NCBI GenBank assembly: GCA_024803745.1 | Contig: JANJXV010000024.1 | Span: forward strand, 13,976,427-14,040,426 | Reading direction: 5' to 3' | Source: Megascapheus bottae | Lineage: Eukaryota > Chordata > Mammalia > Rodentia > Geomyidae | DNA: 64,000 bases | In this document: positions 10,222-21,039 of the stretch, piece by piece | How positions within the stretch are numbered: position 1 is the first letter of the stretch | Layout of the letters: every line of letters starts with the position of its first letter | Made by a program: the position numbers and the translations under genes | Notes under the pieces: generated by a model | Database searches by the model: none | Told to the model about the DNA's origin: nothing | Seen by the model: the letters and a program-made list of their open reading frames with translations, nothing else

Positions 10222-10400
10222 TGCCAGTTCTGGGGCTTGAACTCAGGGCCTGAGCACTGTCCTTGGGCTTTCTCAAGGCTAGATCTCTACCACTTGAGCC
10301 ACAGCACCATTTCTGGCTTCTTCCTGGTACCAAGGAGTCAAACCTGGGCCTTTGTGCATGTTAGGCAAGCACTCTATCACTAGGCCAAACTCCTGGAGCA
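10222..10400 (-). repeat. IDL-Geo SINE
   Basis: Complement of Geo then IDL (GCCAGTTCTGGGGCTTGAAC to CACTAGGCCAAACTCCTGG), nearly full length. Confidence 0.9.
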
Positions 10401-10510
10401 ACAGCTCCACTTACGTACGGCTTTTTCTATGTATGTGGTACCAAGGAATCAAACCTGGGTCTTCGTGCATGCTAGGCAAGACTCTACAACTAGGCCAAAT
10501 TCCCAGCCCC
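10401..10510 (-). repeat. IDL fragment directly behind an IDL-Geo
   Basis: A second IDL complement (TATGTGGTACCAAGGAATC ... CTAGGCCAAATTCCCAGCCCC) with a short stub of its Geo half, in the same orientation as the previous copy. Confidence 0.85.
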
Positions 10511-10537
10511 TGCTCTTCTTTCTTTTATACCATATTT

Positions 10538-10615
10538 TTCTTTGGATGATACTGAGAATTGAACTCAAAGCCTTGTACTTGATGAGTGGATGCTTTACTC
10601 TCTCTCAGCCTGGCA
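10538..10615 (-). repeat. ID-type SINE, diverged
   Basis: GATACTGAGAATTGAACTCAAAGCCTTG then TGGATGCTTTACTCTCTCTCAGCC is a decayed complement of ID. Confidence 0.6.
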
Positions 10616-10739
10616 TACTTCAGTTATTTTCAGGTAAGGATTAGTGGTTTGGCCCAGAACAGCTCTCAGACTCCATTATTCCTACCTAAAGCTTCGGTAT
10701 TCCTATGGAGGCATACTTACTTCCCTCCCCCCACTCCCC

Positions 10740-10914
10740 ACCAGCCCTGAGCCTTGAAATTCAGAGCCTGAGCGCTGTCCTTGGGCTTTCTCAAGGCTAG
10801 AAGTCTACCACTTGAGCCACAGCACCATTTCTGGCTTTTTCTGGTACCAAGGAGTCAAACCGGAGTCTGTGCATGCTAGGCAAGCATTCTAGCACTAGGC
10901 CAAACTCTTGGCCT
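10740..10914 (-). repeat. IDL-Geo SINE
   Basis: Complement of Geo and IDL with short internal deletions (the IDL start TCTGGTACCAAGGAGTC lacks the usual TTTCTATGTATGTG). Confidence 0.88.
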
Positions 10915-10917
10915 CAC

Positions 10918-11040
10918 TTGTTTTTTTCTGAGATGAGGTTTTGCTAACTTTTTGCCCTGAATTTGTCTTGATTCTCAATCCTACCAATCTTTACCTCCTA
11001 AGTGTCTGGGATTATAGGCATGAACCATTCACTATACTTG
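10918..11040 (-). repeat. B1-type SINE
   Basis: TGAGATGAGGTTTTGCTAAC, CTAAGTGTCTGGGATTATAGGCATGAACCA: complement of an old B1. Confidence 0.65.
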
Positions 11041-11259
11041 ATTTTTATAGCTTGTTTTCAATCAAACAAACTTCTCATACACATATGCACACACACACAT
11101 ACATACAAACGTTCATTAGGAAATACTTTCTCTTAACTGGCCATTCATATTATTTTATTCTTAAAAGCATAATAATTTTTAGAGAGACTCTATTACTTTA
11201 GAACAATTAACTTTACCCTGGCTTTCCCATCAGGCATATAAAAATTCCAAGTGGGGACA

Positions 11260-11390
11260 ATTTGGCACAGTAGTGTATACCTGTAATCCTAGCACTCAGA
11301 ATATTAGACTCTTGCTTTAGTATCCTCTTGGATGACAAGTTTCAGGCTAGCATGGGCTATACTGCAAAAACTGGTCTGTTAAAAAAAGAA
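11260..11390 (+). repeat. B1-type SINE, diverged
   Basis: GTATACCTGTAATCCTAGCACTCAG then GGCTAGCATGGGCTATACTGC and a short A-rich end. Confidence 0.65.
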
Positions 11391-11557
11391 TTCTAATAAA
11401 TGTCACAGATTCTTTTAAAAGTATAGTCATCTCTGCAATGCCAATATACAACGTATAACTCTATGAAGCTTTTCAGTTCATAAACTATCCTGTATTTTGA
11501 CCCTTCTGTACAGAATTACAGAAGCAATACATAAAAATCTGTGACTATATAAATATG

Positions 11558-11588
<31 letters not shown>

Positions 11589-11597
11589 GATAGATAG
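11558..11597 (+). repeat. (TAGA)n microsatellite
   Basis: About 10 TAGA/GATA units with one break near 11587. Confidence 0.97.
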
Positions 11598-11816
11598 AGT
11601 TGTCCCCCTGCAGTGCTAGGGTACACTGGACTTATTCATCCTGTCTATCTGAATTTGGGCACCTATTATCTAGCTTCCATCTCTTCACATACTATACTCT
11701 TCCTACCTTCTCTTAAGGATATCTTATTAGTGATTGTAATTTAGAAACTGGATGCAAAGAATGCAGACATGGAAATATTAGAACCATTGTAGAGAATCAT
11801 GCAGTAATTAAGGAAA

Positions 11817-12012
11817 TAGCCAGCTACCAGTGGCTTATGCCTGTAAGCTGAGTAAACTCCTGAGGATTACAGTTCAAAGCTAGCCCAGGGAAGAAAAGTC
11901 TGAGAGATTCCATCTCCAATTAGCCAGCCAAAAAACTAGACTAGAAGTATGACTCAAGTGGTAGAGCACCAGCCAAGCACATACCAGGCTTTGAGTTCAA
12001 ACCAGAGGAAGA
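11817..12012 (+). repeat. B1-Geo SINE with internal deletions
   Basis: GGCTTATGCCTGTAAGCTGAG (middle of the head deleted), linker CATCTCCAATTAGCCAGCC, Geo ATGACTCAAGTGGTAGAGC and TTTGAGTTCAAACC. Confidence 0.8.
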
Positions 12013-12014
12013 GA

Positions 12015-12545
12015 CAATAATGTGGGCCTTAAGGGACAAAAAGGAATTATACCAGCTGACAGAGTGAACGCTGCAGGTGGGGATGGGCACCTAGGATGGC
12101 TCTCAGCTTTGGTGTTGGGGGCAATGATAGGTGAAGCAGGTTTTCTGGAAGATGAGTTCTCATTGAAGCAGGAACCCTTCCATCTCACTGATAACTGCCG
12201 CATATCAGTGGTATTAGGGACTCTGTAGGTACAGTCAAAGGAGGCTTGATGACAAGGCCAGACCCCAGAAGCTAGAGAGGATAGTGCTCTTAATACCTGC
12301 CTGGCTCGTTACTATTCAATCCATGCAGGACCGAGGCTCAGACAGAGGTCTTCAGTACCTGCTGCCAAGCAGGGCCTGACAAGCCGTTTCCATGGAGACG
12401 CAGCAGTGTGCACGCAGGGGGAGACAGTAGGAGGGCTGATCCATTCCAGAGCCTTGGGTCACAAGGCTGTGACAGGCTAACAAATAAACAGTAAAACGAC
12501 ATGATCAATTGGAAAGGAAGGTTCAAAATTCTTCTCAGCTAATTG
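12015..12545. other. Unique island, candidate regulatory DNA
   Basis: About 530 bases free of repeats and relatively CpG-rich for this window, with an RFX-type X-box and a FOX-like AACAAATAAACA (12480-12491). Short frames on both strands (12022-12228 plus, 11997-12203 minus, 12338-12526 minus) show no domain. Confidence 0.4.
12386..12399 (+). promoter_or_regulatory. RFX X-box-like palindrome
   Basis: GTTTCCATGGAGAC is close to the RFX consensus GTNRCCNNRGYAAC and is nearly self-complementary. Followed after a few bases by CAGTGTGCACGCAGGGGG. Confidence 0.4.
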
Positions 12546-12944
12546 AGGCTGTATTGTCTTAATTCTAGACTAAGTTTAGGGAGACCACTCCTGGATCCTG
12601 GCAGTCCTTTCTTGTACCACTTAATGAGCAGTGCCAAGGAAGGAGGTGCCAATCCAGGCTAACTCCAAGTGTTCAGAAACCCATCCGAGCTATTGTACAT
12701 CTCTGGACTTTAAGAAGACTCATTTCCAAGTGTCTGGAGAAACAGCAGGAAAGAGAAGTTAATCTCCTCTTTGTTTATCATATCGATGACAGAAATACAC
12801 AGGAAACCTTTAGAACTCTGTGGAAAATGAGGTGCTGGCAAAGCCCCAGAATGAATATTACTGTTACACAATTTGAGAAACTTTATGCACAGAGAGCCAG
12901 CAGCAGTGCATCAGAACCCCAAATGTTCAATCTGTGTATGTTTA

Positions 12945-13005
12945 TGTTAAAATAGATGTAACACAAAAATGACTATTTTGGACATATTTAGGTGTATAAT
13001 TCAGT
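12945..13005 (-). mobile_element. L1M 3' end, short
   Basis: GTTAAAATAGATGTAACACA ... TTAGGTGTATAATTCAGTGG is the complement of the 3' end common in older mammalian L1s. Confidence 0.5.
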
Positions 13006-13070
13006 GGTCTGGAGATGCAACTCAGTGCTTCAGTGTATTCTTAGCCTGTATAAGGCCTGGGATTCCAGTG

Positions 13071-13071
<1 letters not shown>
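13003..13071 (+). repeat. ID-type SINE
   Basis: GGTCTGGAGATGCAACTCAG and AAGGCCTGGGATTCCAGTG outline a decayed ID; a (CA)n array starts where its A-rich tail should be. Confidence 0.6.

Positions 13072-13128
<57 letters not shown>
13072..13128 (+). repeat. (CA)n microsatellite
   Basis: About 28 CA units at the 3' end of the ID element. Confidence 0.98.
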
Positions 13129-13129
<1 letters not shown>

Positions 13130-13204
13130 ACATTCATAGTTTTGTTATCTAATTCCAAAAGTTTATTGTGGTTCTGTTACTAACTCCCATTGAACTTTGT
13201 CTTA

Positions 13205-13408
13205 GTCCCTTCCATTATATTGTAACAGGCTACTTTCTAAAGGAAAGAGATTTATTTGGCTCACAGTTCTAGAGATTTGAGAGGATGGTCTGTTTAGGGA
13301 GTATAACAAATGACATCACCATGGCACAACATTACTAGGAACCATATTTTTAGTAAGTGAACCTCTGGAGGACAAACCATACCCAAACTATAGCAGTCCT
13401 CAAAGACT
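13205..13408 (-). repeat. MaLR-type LTR relic, internally deleted
   Basis: TTAGTCCCTTCCATTATATTG, AGAGATTTATTTGGCTCACAG, then GGAGGACAAACCATACCCAAACTATAGCAG: the two ends of a MaLR LTR complement with the middle shortened. Confidence 0.65.
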
Positions 13409-13411
13409 TTA

Positions 13412-13645
13412 GCAGGTGCTGGTAGCACCTACCAGTAACCGAAGCTACATAGGAGGCTAAAATCTAAGGATCACAGTTTGAGGCCAGACTGCACAGACAA
13501 ATCCTAGAGACTCTTATCTCCAAATAACTAGCAAAAAAAAACTGGAAGTGAACGTATGGTTCAAGTAGCAGAGCACCAGGTATGAGGGGGGAAAAAGCTA
13601 ATTGAGAGCACAAGGCCCAGATTTCAAGTACTGGAACAAAAACTA
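13412..13645 (+). repeat. B1-Geo SINE
   Basis: Head (AACCGAAGCTACATAGGAGGC), linker (TTATCTCCAAATAACTAGC), Geo (GTATGGTTCAAGTAGCAGAGC), ending with A-rich tail. Confidence 0.75.
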
Positions 13646-13734
13646 AAAAAAGATTTAAATGATGTTATTGTGCTACAGAAATTCTTCAGGCAGGATGGGT
13701 GGTTTGTCTGTTGCAAGTGAAAGCTGGGTCGGTC

Positions 13735-14145
13735 TTGGTTTGGTCACTTGAGGCACAGTGATGAAGTGTGGCAAGTCCTTATCATTGTAAGGAAAATGGA
13801 GAAGACTGGAAAAGGAACAGGCCGGACTCAATCCTCAACAGGCCAGGACTGTTTACTGAGGACCAGTGAGGGGCATAAACCTTCCAGCAGGATTGGAGGT
13901 TGTGCTAGGCACTGGATTTGGGGGTAGGCTTATATGGGGCTTAACAAGGAAGCAAAAATAAAAAAAGATGGGTTCTGGTCTCCTGGGAGCCCAGGGTGAT
14001 ATCTTTGGTCAGGCCAAAGGTGGAATGCTCCACCTTAGATGTGAGGGCCATTGTCCCCTGGGGACCAAGGTTACCTACAGACAAGCACATGAGCATGCAC
14101 CTGGTGTTTGCTTGACCTTGGGGAATAAGACAAGACTCAATCCTT
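13735..14145 (-). repeat. Possible solo LTR
   Basis: Read on the minus strand there is a CATATAAGCC TATA-like motif (complement near 13929-13940), then about 80 bases later AGTAAACAGTCCTGGCC, a possible variant poly(A) signal, then TTGAGGATTGAG. This order (TATA, poly(A) signal, short U5) is what an LTR shows. I do not recognise a family, and no gag/pol remains are seen next to it. Confidence 0.3.
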
Positions 14146-14146
14146 C

Positions 14147-14147
<1 letters not shown>

Positions 14148-14192
<45 letters not shown>
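14148..14192 (+). repeat. (ATC)n microsatellite
   Basis: About 15 ATC units; the poly-isoleucine frame across it is meaningless. Confidence 0.97.
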
Positions 14193-14194
<2 letters not shown>

Positions 14195-14199
14195 GCTGG

Positions 14200-15125
14200 T
14201 GAAGTTGTTAAACCTAATCTCTGGGAAGAGATTGATTTTAACCACCGGAATGACTGATGGGACTTATTAATCTTGATCTCCGTGGTGTTCAAATGGCTGA
14301 GTACAATGCTTCCTAAATCAGTAGAAATTAAATCAGGGCCACAGGTTTTCATCAAGTTTCTGCCAGGGGCAAACTCTACTCCAAAGACAGTAGAACATAA
14401 TTGAGAGGAATTGTCAAGGAACCAACTTCACTTTAAGTAACCAAAAATGTTAGTGTCTGGGGAGGAGAGAACATCATTCTGGTGTAGACTATGACCAGAA
14501 GACTAGAACCTGAAATTCCAATGAGCCTAATATCCTTTATTTCACTAGTGAACATATTTTCTGTGGGTGGATATAAGGCTTTTCAACTTTACTTGTTCAT
14601 CCAAATGCAGCTCATGGTTTATACAGATCATGGTTTATACAAGCGAAGGCTCTGCAGTTCACAGCACCAAAGCAGAAATCATCCTCACCAAGGATGGCAG
14701 GAAGGAGAAGAAATAGAGTTGAGGCTTCAAAATTACTTTGCAGTAAACACCATCTAAATAGCATGCATCAATTTGAAGACCACAGTGAAAATGCATAAAT
14801 ATAATATGCCATTCCTGGGAACTTAGCTCACAGAAGGTTGACTGATTTAGGAAACCAGGGATGAAACTAAGAACTAAGAATTGGTACCCTTGCTTCCTGA
14901 AATCTAGCCTAGTTGTTTTTGTCAGTATCTTTGGAATACAGAAAGAAGATGGTTTTTGTTTGGTCAGGGATGATCTATGAAGCACCTTATCTCCAAATTT
15001 ACCCCCCATTTAGTCTTCATATTGCACCGAGTTTCCATCAGAACTCAAATCTTGGATGGAAGGAAGTGGAGAAAAAACAGAAAAACATTAGCAGTCAAGA
15101 AAATGTTCTAAGAATCATTAAGATC
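14200..15125. other. Unique sequence, no gene supported
   Basis: Frames up to 116 codons (minus, 14659-15009) have no domain and overlap others on the plus strand. A 14-bp direct repeat (TCATGGTTTATACA) occurs twice at about 14612-14641. Confidence 0.4.
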
Positions 15126-16114
15126 CTATTAGGAGACGACTTCCAGGATGATAGAATGAGGAGCCCTTGTAGTCCCACTCTCAACAAAACAATCATAACT
15201 GGTGAAAATTATTTTTGAAACAGCCATTTAAAATCTCTCGAAATTGTTCTGAGCTCATACAACCATTATTCTGGAAAATCTATTACATCTCAGGAACAAG
15301 AGGGAGCATTTGTTGCGTCTGAATCACAACCCTCCTTTCCATCTTCATCTAACCTAGGTTACTGCAACAAAAACCCCAACCTGAGTAGATGTAGCCAGGA
15401 AGACAGAACTTCCTTTCCTACAGCTGTCAGTCAATCAGGGTAGTATCTAATCCCCCCACCTCCACGCTACTGGGGTAAATTCCAGAAACACAGAGCCAAA
15501 AAAGGAGGGGGATCTGTTTCTCTACCAGATCCCCACTTGTGAAGAAGTATATGACTCCAGTTGTGACAAAACTGGGATCTGAATTGTGTCCATTCCTATA
15601 ACTTCCTTCTCCCAGCCCCTTCCAAAAGAAGTAAGCTGCTGTCATTCCCCAAGTTCTAGAGCACAGATCATATATTTTGCCTAAGCATAGAAGCAGATAA
15701 AAAGAACAAGAACACTCAGATCTGACCTTATTTGAAACAAAGCATAGAGAAGCTTCAGCTGAAGTTAGTTCTTGAGAATAATAGAGGAATAAAAGGAAGT
15801 TGGTGGTTCCAGGACAGCTAAGCTTTCTGTTGGATAGTTTACTATCAGAGAATATCAGGGTTAGACAGAGCTAAGAAGAGCCCCTCTTGGACTGAGACTG
15901 ACCTCAAAAACTACCCCTGCAAAGATGTCTATAATTTGATCAAACTGTGGAGCAATTTATGTCCAGAACATTATTAATAAAATATAATGGAACTATTAGC
16001 TAGTCACTAATGGAAGTTAACAGCTAGGCATCATATCAACAGGAGTATAGAGGTAGATAACTTGCTAAGGCCAGGGGATTGGAAAGAAGGAGGAAGAGGA
16101 GAGTTGGGAGAAAA

Positions 16115-16154
16115 GAAAGAAAGGAAGAAAGGAAGGAAGGAAGGAAGGAAGGAA

Positions 16155-16212
<58 letters not shown>

Positions 16213-16325
16213 GGGAGGGAGGGAGGGAGGGAGGGAGGGAGGGAAGGAAGGAAGGAAGGAAGGAAGGAAGGAAGGAAGGAAGGAAGGAAGGAAGGAAGGA
16301 AGGAAGGAAGAAAGGGAGGGAGGGA
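16115..16325 (+). repeat. (GGAA)n/(GAAA)n/(GGGA)n microsatellite
   Basis: About 210 bases of pure purine in four blocks: GGAA, GAAA, GGGA, GGAA. The Lys/Arg/Gly frames and their Leu/Ser/Phe complements are artefacts. Confidence 0.97.
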
Positions 16326-16553
16326 TTCAGGGAGGGAAGAAAGGATAGAGACAAAAAAGAGCTTTGCTAAAAGCTCTGCTATCCCAGAATAACTATGCGT
16401 ATGACCAAATCTGTACCTTTTGAGACAAAAGTGTCAACAATTTTACTCCATGCAAAATAGGTTTTCCTTCACTAAAATAATTTAGCCATTTCACTATAGA
16501 AATAACACTAAGCCTTAGATTGACACTCTGTTCAATGTTTCTCAGTAGATGAA

Positions 16554-16746
16554 TTTTTTTTTGCCAGTCCTGGGATTGAGCTCAGGGTCTGAGCACTGTC
16601 CTTGGACTTTCTCAAGGCTAGAGCTCTACCACTTGAGCCTCAGCACCACTTCCGGCTTTTTTCTACATGTGGTACCGAGGAATTGAACCTGGGTCTTCAT
16701 GCATGCTAGGCAAGCACTCTACCACTAGGCCAAACTCCCGGCCCCT
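16554..16746 (-). repeat. IDL-Geo SINE, young copy
   Basis: Full-length complement, little decay. Short direct repeats TAGATGAA flank it (about 16544-16551 and 16746-16753). Confidence 0.93.
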
Positions 16747-17032
16747 AGATGAAATTTTTTAAAGGACATGCAAAAAAAAAAAAAACCAAGGAAGTATAGT
16801 ATGACTCATACACAGGTAGGTAAAAAGTCAATGGAAATTACCTATGAAAAGGACTGGATATCAGACTTACCTGATAAACACTTTAAAGCAGTTATATAGA
16901 TATGATCAAAAACTACACTAGCTGGTGAATAAACAAGCAAAGGAGGGTATGGTGACAATATCACATTAGGCAGAGATTATCTATATAAGTAAAGACATAG
17001 AAATTATTATTACTTTAATTAAAAGAATGGAG

Positions 17033-17290
17033 TGGCTAGGTACCAATAGCTCATGCTATTGGTTTGTGTGACTCCCACCTCAAACAATAGTTCTTCCTGT
17101 CATTTCAACTATGTGAGAGGCTAAGATCAGGAGAATCATTTTAGATTAGCCTATCTCACCAGGAAAATCTTGGTGTGGTCATAGACACCTGTCATCCCAC
17201 CTATAGCAGAAGCATAAATAGGATCATGGTCCAGGTCTGATCAAACAAAAGGCAAGTCCTTATTTAAAAAAAAAATAACTAGAGTAAAAA
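17033..17290 (+). repeat. Decayed B1-type SINE pair
   Basis: GGCTAGGTACCAATAGCTCATG, GAGAGGCTAAGATCAGGAG, GGTGTGGTCATAGACACCTGTC and a terminal A-run suggest one or two old B1 units. Confidence 0.5.
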
Positions 17291-17299
17291 GATTAAATG

Positions 17300-17815
17300 T
17301 TGCCTCTACTTGAGCTTTTTGGTATGTCTGATAGAGAACACTTAGACTTACATAATTACGAGCTCTAGCACTCATTCCGTACCATGCTCCTCCTTCTTAC
17401 CCACAAGTCTAACCTCCCAGAAGGCATTGTGACAGGACAATCACCAACTGGCTTGCACAAAAATGGTTTTGTTCAGGGTCTTCTCTCCCTTGCATAATCC
17501 TACTATGTGGACAAAAGAAGATGGAATAGTATAATGGACTCACAAGATCACTAAGACCAATCAATTACTAAAATTTGGCCATATATATGTTTTATTTTCT
17601 CCTTTCTGTCCTGAAGTACCTTTATACATATCCTCTAAATTGGAGATAAAATAGCATATTTGTTGGGTAAACACAATTCCATTACTGTGCTTAACAAAAG
17701 CCTATACATAGGATCTCAAACATTTTTTTTGTATCCACATAATTTGTGCATATTTTTCCAATAGCATTAAATATTGACGTATATTATATTTCCTATTGTC
17801 TTTGAAATGTCTTTT
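17300..17815. other. Unique AT-rich sequence
   Basis: No gene or repeat recognised. Confidence 0.4.
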
Positions 17816-17819
17816 TTCT

Positions 17820-17935
17820 TTTTTTGTAAAATATGATAGCAAAATTGACCATTTCCACCATTTTAAAGCATATAATTCAGTTGACATTAGCGCAATCACC
17901 TTGCGCAACAATCTCAACACTGCTTAGTCTTCATT
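17820..17935 (-). mobile_element. L1M 3' end
   Basis: TTGACCATTTCCACCATTTTAAAGC, ATAATTCAGTTGACATTAGCG, GCGCAACAATCTCAACAC match the complement of an old L1M 3' end. Confidence 0.6.
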
Positions 17936-17970
17936 TTACAGATAAAAATTGCATATTAAGAAAAATTCTC

Positions 17971-18237
17971 GCTGGGTATGGTGACTCACGCCTGTAATCC
18001 TAGCTACTCAGGAGGCTGAGATCTGAGGATCACAGTCCAAAGCTATCCCTGCACTAAAGAACATGAGACTCTTATCTTCAATTAATCACTAGAAAAGGGG
18101 AAGAGGTGCTGTGGCTCTAGGGGTAGAGCAGTAGCCTTGAGCTGAAGAGCTCAGAGACAGTGCTCAGGCCCAGAGTTCAAGCCCCATCACCCACAAAAAG
18201 TAATAATAATAAATAAATAAAAAGAAAAGAAAAGGAA
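17971..18237 (+). repeat. B1-Geo SINE with target-site duplication
   Basis: Complete copy from GCTGGGTATGGTGACTCACG to the A-rich AATAAATAAAAAG tail. The direct repeat AAGAAAAATTCTC (17958-17970 and 18238-18250) bounds it exactly, so B1 head and Geo tail moved as one unit. Confidence 0.93.
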
Positions 18238-18451
18238 AAGAAAAATTCTCTATTTAACCTCCTCTAAAATGTCCTAACTTTGGCTAACTGAAAGATTTGA
18301 ATATTTCATTGAATTATTATGAGACAATTTATATTCATATCTATTTTATTTTCATGAAACTTCTTAATGATTCTGCGATAACACCCTTACATACTATCCC
18401 ATATTCTGTATCATCTGATTATTACCAAATTGGTACTTTTGTCCTCTGTGT

Positions 18452-18657
18452 TTCTTTTTTTTTTTTTTTTTGTCAGTTATGGGGCTTGAACTCTTCAGCT
18501 CAAGGCTACCATTCTCCCATGTAGAGCTACAGCACTACTTCCAGTTTTCTAGTGGTTAATTGGAGAAAAGAGTCTCATGGATGTGTTTGCCTGAGATCCT
18601 CAGATCTCAGTCTCCTGAGGAGCTAGGATTACAGGCATGAGCTACCAGCCCCAGGCA
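18452..18657 (-). repeat. B1-Geo SINE
   Basis: Complement from a poly-T tail through Geo (part deleted) to the B1 head (GGATTACAGGCATGAGCTACC). Confidence 0.85.
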
Positions 18658-18659
18658 GC

Positions 18660-19530
18660 AGCCTATCAGGCCAAACATGTCTTCTTTTCTCACTATGTAT
18701 AAAAAATAATTATCCTTACTTGAATACTTACATACATGCCTAGGCATTGACAAATAACCTGGTACCTAAGATAAAGTTTGTATCTTACATATAGGAGCCA
18801 TATTTCCCTCTTTATTGGAGTGGATGTTGGAGTCCAGGCTTATTTCTGTGGGTGGATAATAAGACAGAAACTTCTGAAATATGAGGTCTAGGAGAGACTA
18901 TTGGTTCATTTAGCCCAGGAAGAAAGTCCCTCTGAAACTAATCATTACCTACAATTTAACCACAGACACGGTGATTTCTGCACTAAACAGCTACTAAAGG
19001 CAGCAGGTTACTTTGGGAGTTGCCACACTGAAGAATCTTTCACGGTCTTCTAATGTAACTCTTCTTCATCCTTCCCTTGACAAATCACTTGAGAATTTAA
19101 AATTTGAGGACTTGAATGCAAAACAACCAGATCTTTAGATGTTTGTTGAGCAAGAAAAAAATGTTGTTGTGGTTTTATTGTTTGAAGTTATCCTCTTGTT
19201 TGTTTTCTTAATCTGCTATAAATGAAACAGATCCAGTGAAAATATAAGGAACTAAGTAAGTTAAAGGAGCACATTGTTAAAATTAAGAATTTGATCTTCT
19301 GAGGAAACATAGGTTATTTTTAATTTCAAATAAATATTTTGTTTTAGAGCAATTAGATAGTGACGGCTACTAAACTCTGCCCAAGGTTGCCCTAGATTCC
19401 TGAATCCCTGGAAGGGATTTTGTGTTTGTTTTGATTGCTTATTTGTTTTTCTGTTTCTGCTTTCCTATTTAGCTAGGGCAGTTGTGAATTTCTTACATAA
19501 AGGAACAGAATTTAACCTTAGCATACTAGA
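18660..19530. other. Unique sequence, no gene seen
   Basis: No long frame or clear repeat. Confidence 0.4.
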
Positions 19531-19790
19531 CTCCCCCCCCCCCCCCCCGCCCGTGTGGGTCCTGGGGCGTGAATTTAGAACCATGGAGCTGTCCCTGAGG
19601 GTTTTGTTTGCTTGCTTTTCCTTTTTGCTTAAGGTTAACACTCTGCAGCTTGAGCCACAGCTCTACTTCTGGCTACTGTAGTGCTTAATTGGAGCACAGT
19701 CCTTCCTGCCCAGGTGACTTCCAACTATGATCCTCAGATCTCAGCCTCTTGAGTAGCTAGGATTACACGCATGAGCCACCCACACCAGCT
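19531..19790 (-). repeat. B1-Geo SINE behind a C-run
   Basis: A run of 17-19 C bases lies at the 3' end, then the Geo complement (diverged) and B1 head (TAGCTAGGATTACACGCATG). Confidence 0.75.
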
Positions 19791-19799
19791 AGTACATGA

Positions 19800-20668
19800 G
19801 ACTTACTATGTCTATTTTGCAACCATAGTTAGTCATAAAACTTTTTAGTAATTTTAGAGATTCTGGTTTTGAAGTTGCCAATAGGGTAGGAGAGAAGAGT
19901 TCCTTTGAGGCAGTAATTATCCCACAGGAGCTTCCACTGGGATCGCAGTCATTCATGGTATCACTACCTTTTAGGATTACTCATTATTTGGCCACAAAGA
20001 CTCTCCAGTTAAGTCAACAGGCCCAATGGCATAAGGCATTATCTATCCTCTTCATTTATCATTTTTCCCCTTCTCTTCTTTATATATACTCTCCTTTTTT
20101 TCTCCTACCTCTGTCCACACTATACTTACTCTTTCTTTTCCCTTCCATTTCTTTCCTTTTGTTCCTAGTACTTAGCAGCCTACGCTGGTATGCTTCAATA
20201 ACTCTCCCTATTTCCACTAGCAAATTTTGTTTTCTAAAAGGATCTTTCTGCTTCACATCACCCCATGATATGGCACTGAATACAATCAAAGGAATGCAAG
20301 AATCTGGGTCTGTGTGCCCGACTTTCTTTTGGCCCACATCCATATGATTTGAATTGCCAGCTGAAGTTTCAAGGCTAGGTTACTTTAACTCTCAGAGGAC
20401 TATGAGGATCATATTAGAATAGTTGTGCTTAATAAATATCCGGAGGCTAGTGTACATTTACCCATAGTAAAGCTTAAAGAAATCCACTAAGTAACTGAAC
20501 ATGTGGGTTCCTTCTTTTAAGGGGGAATCAGAGACTGAAAGGTTGGGAGAGATCATGTCACACAACTCATTGTGAAAACTACATTCCACATTAAGACGTT
20601 CTGATTAATTGTGTTGTCTATCTACTAGAGGGAGAATATAGGAAGAAATATGATGTGAATATTACCAG
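19800..20668. other. Unique sequence, no gene supported
   Basis: A 130-codon frame (19955-20347) is rich in Leu/Ser/Phe from a pyrimidine-rich stretch and overlaps an 87-codon frame on the other strand; no domain. Confidence 0.4.
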
Positions 20669-20679
20669 TAAAAGAATTG

Positions 20680-20906
20680 GGTGGGGTCTGGAGTTTGTCC
20701 TAGTGGTAGAGTGCTTGCCTAGCATACACAAAGACCTGGGTTCGATTCCTCAGTACAACATACATAGAAAAAAGCTGGAAATGGTGCTGTGGCTCAAGTG
20801 GCAGACTACTGGCCTTGAGAAAAAAGCCCCAAAACAGTGCTCAGGTCCTGAGCTCAAGCCTCAGGATTGGCAAAAAAAAAAAATTTTAAATAAAATAAAA
20901 TATAAA
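20680..20906 (+). repeat. IDL-Geo SINE with target-site duplication
   Basis: Complete IDL and Geo with a long A-rich tail. AAAAGAATTG at 20670-20679 and 20907-20916 flanks it. Confidence 0.94.
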
Positions 20907-20916
20907 AAAAGAATTG

Positions 20917-21030
20917 AGCAACTCGCCTAACATTTCTGAACCTCAGTTTATTCACCTGTATAATGGGTATAATGGGGCTAATAATTTGTTTTGCTAAACT
21001 ACCTTGATGACTCAAAATAATGTGTTGATC
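20917..21030 (+). repeat. MIR SINE core
   Basis: CTGAACCTCAGTTTATTCACCTGTATAATGGG is the MIR core, followed by a diverged 3' half. The IDL-Geo above inserted right at its 5' side. Confidence 0.8.
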
Positions 21031-21039
21031 GTTCATTAG

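Larger units (their letters stand above)
15130..17030 (+). mobile_element. Old L1M 5' region/ORF1-upstream relic, interrupted
   Basis: Pieces in L1 order: GACGACTTCCAGGATGATAGAATGAGG (15136 on), ACTGGTGAAAATTATTTTTGAAACAGCC, GCAAAGATGTCTATAATTTGATC (15920s), AAGTCAATGGAAATTACC and GACTTACCTGATAAACACTTTAAAGCAG (16826-16891). These resemble the 5' UTR/ORF1 start of mid-age mammalian L1s. No frame is open. The element is split by a purine microsatellite (16115-16325) and an IDL-Geo SINE (16554-16746), so it predates both. Confidence 0.5.

Noticed and set aside
9991..10383. 130-codon frame rich in Ser/Phe/Leu, and its Lys/Arg/Glu complement
   Set aside because: It is the translation of a TTCC/TTTC microsatellite and a SINE.
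16031..16370. Long frames of Pro/Ser/Leu or Lys/Arg/Gly/Glu on both strands
   Set aside because: Produced by the purine microsatellite at 16115-16325.
19955..20347. 130-codon frame that looks hydrophobic, like a membrane protein
   Set aside because: The hydrophobicity comes from a pyrimidine-rich stretch; no domain, and another frame overlaps on the opposite strand.
20680..20780. tRNA-Ala-like sequence with A and B boxes
   Set aside because: It belongs to the IDL half of a SINE with an A-rich tail and target duplication, so it is not a tRNA gene.
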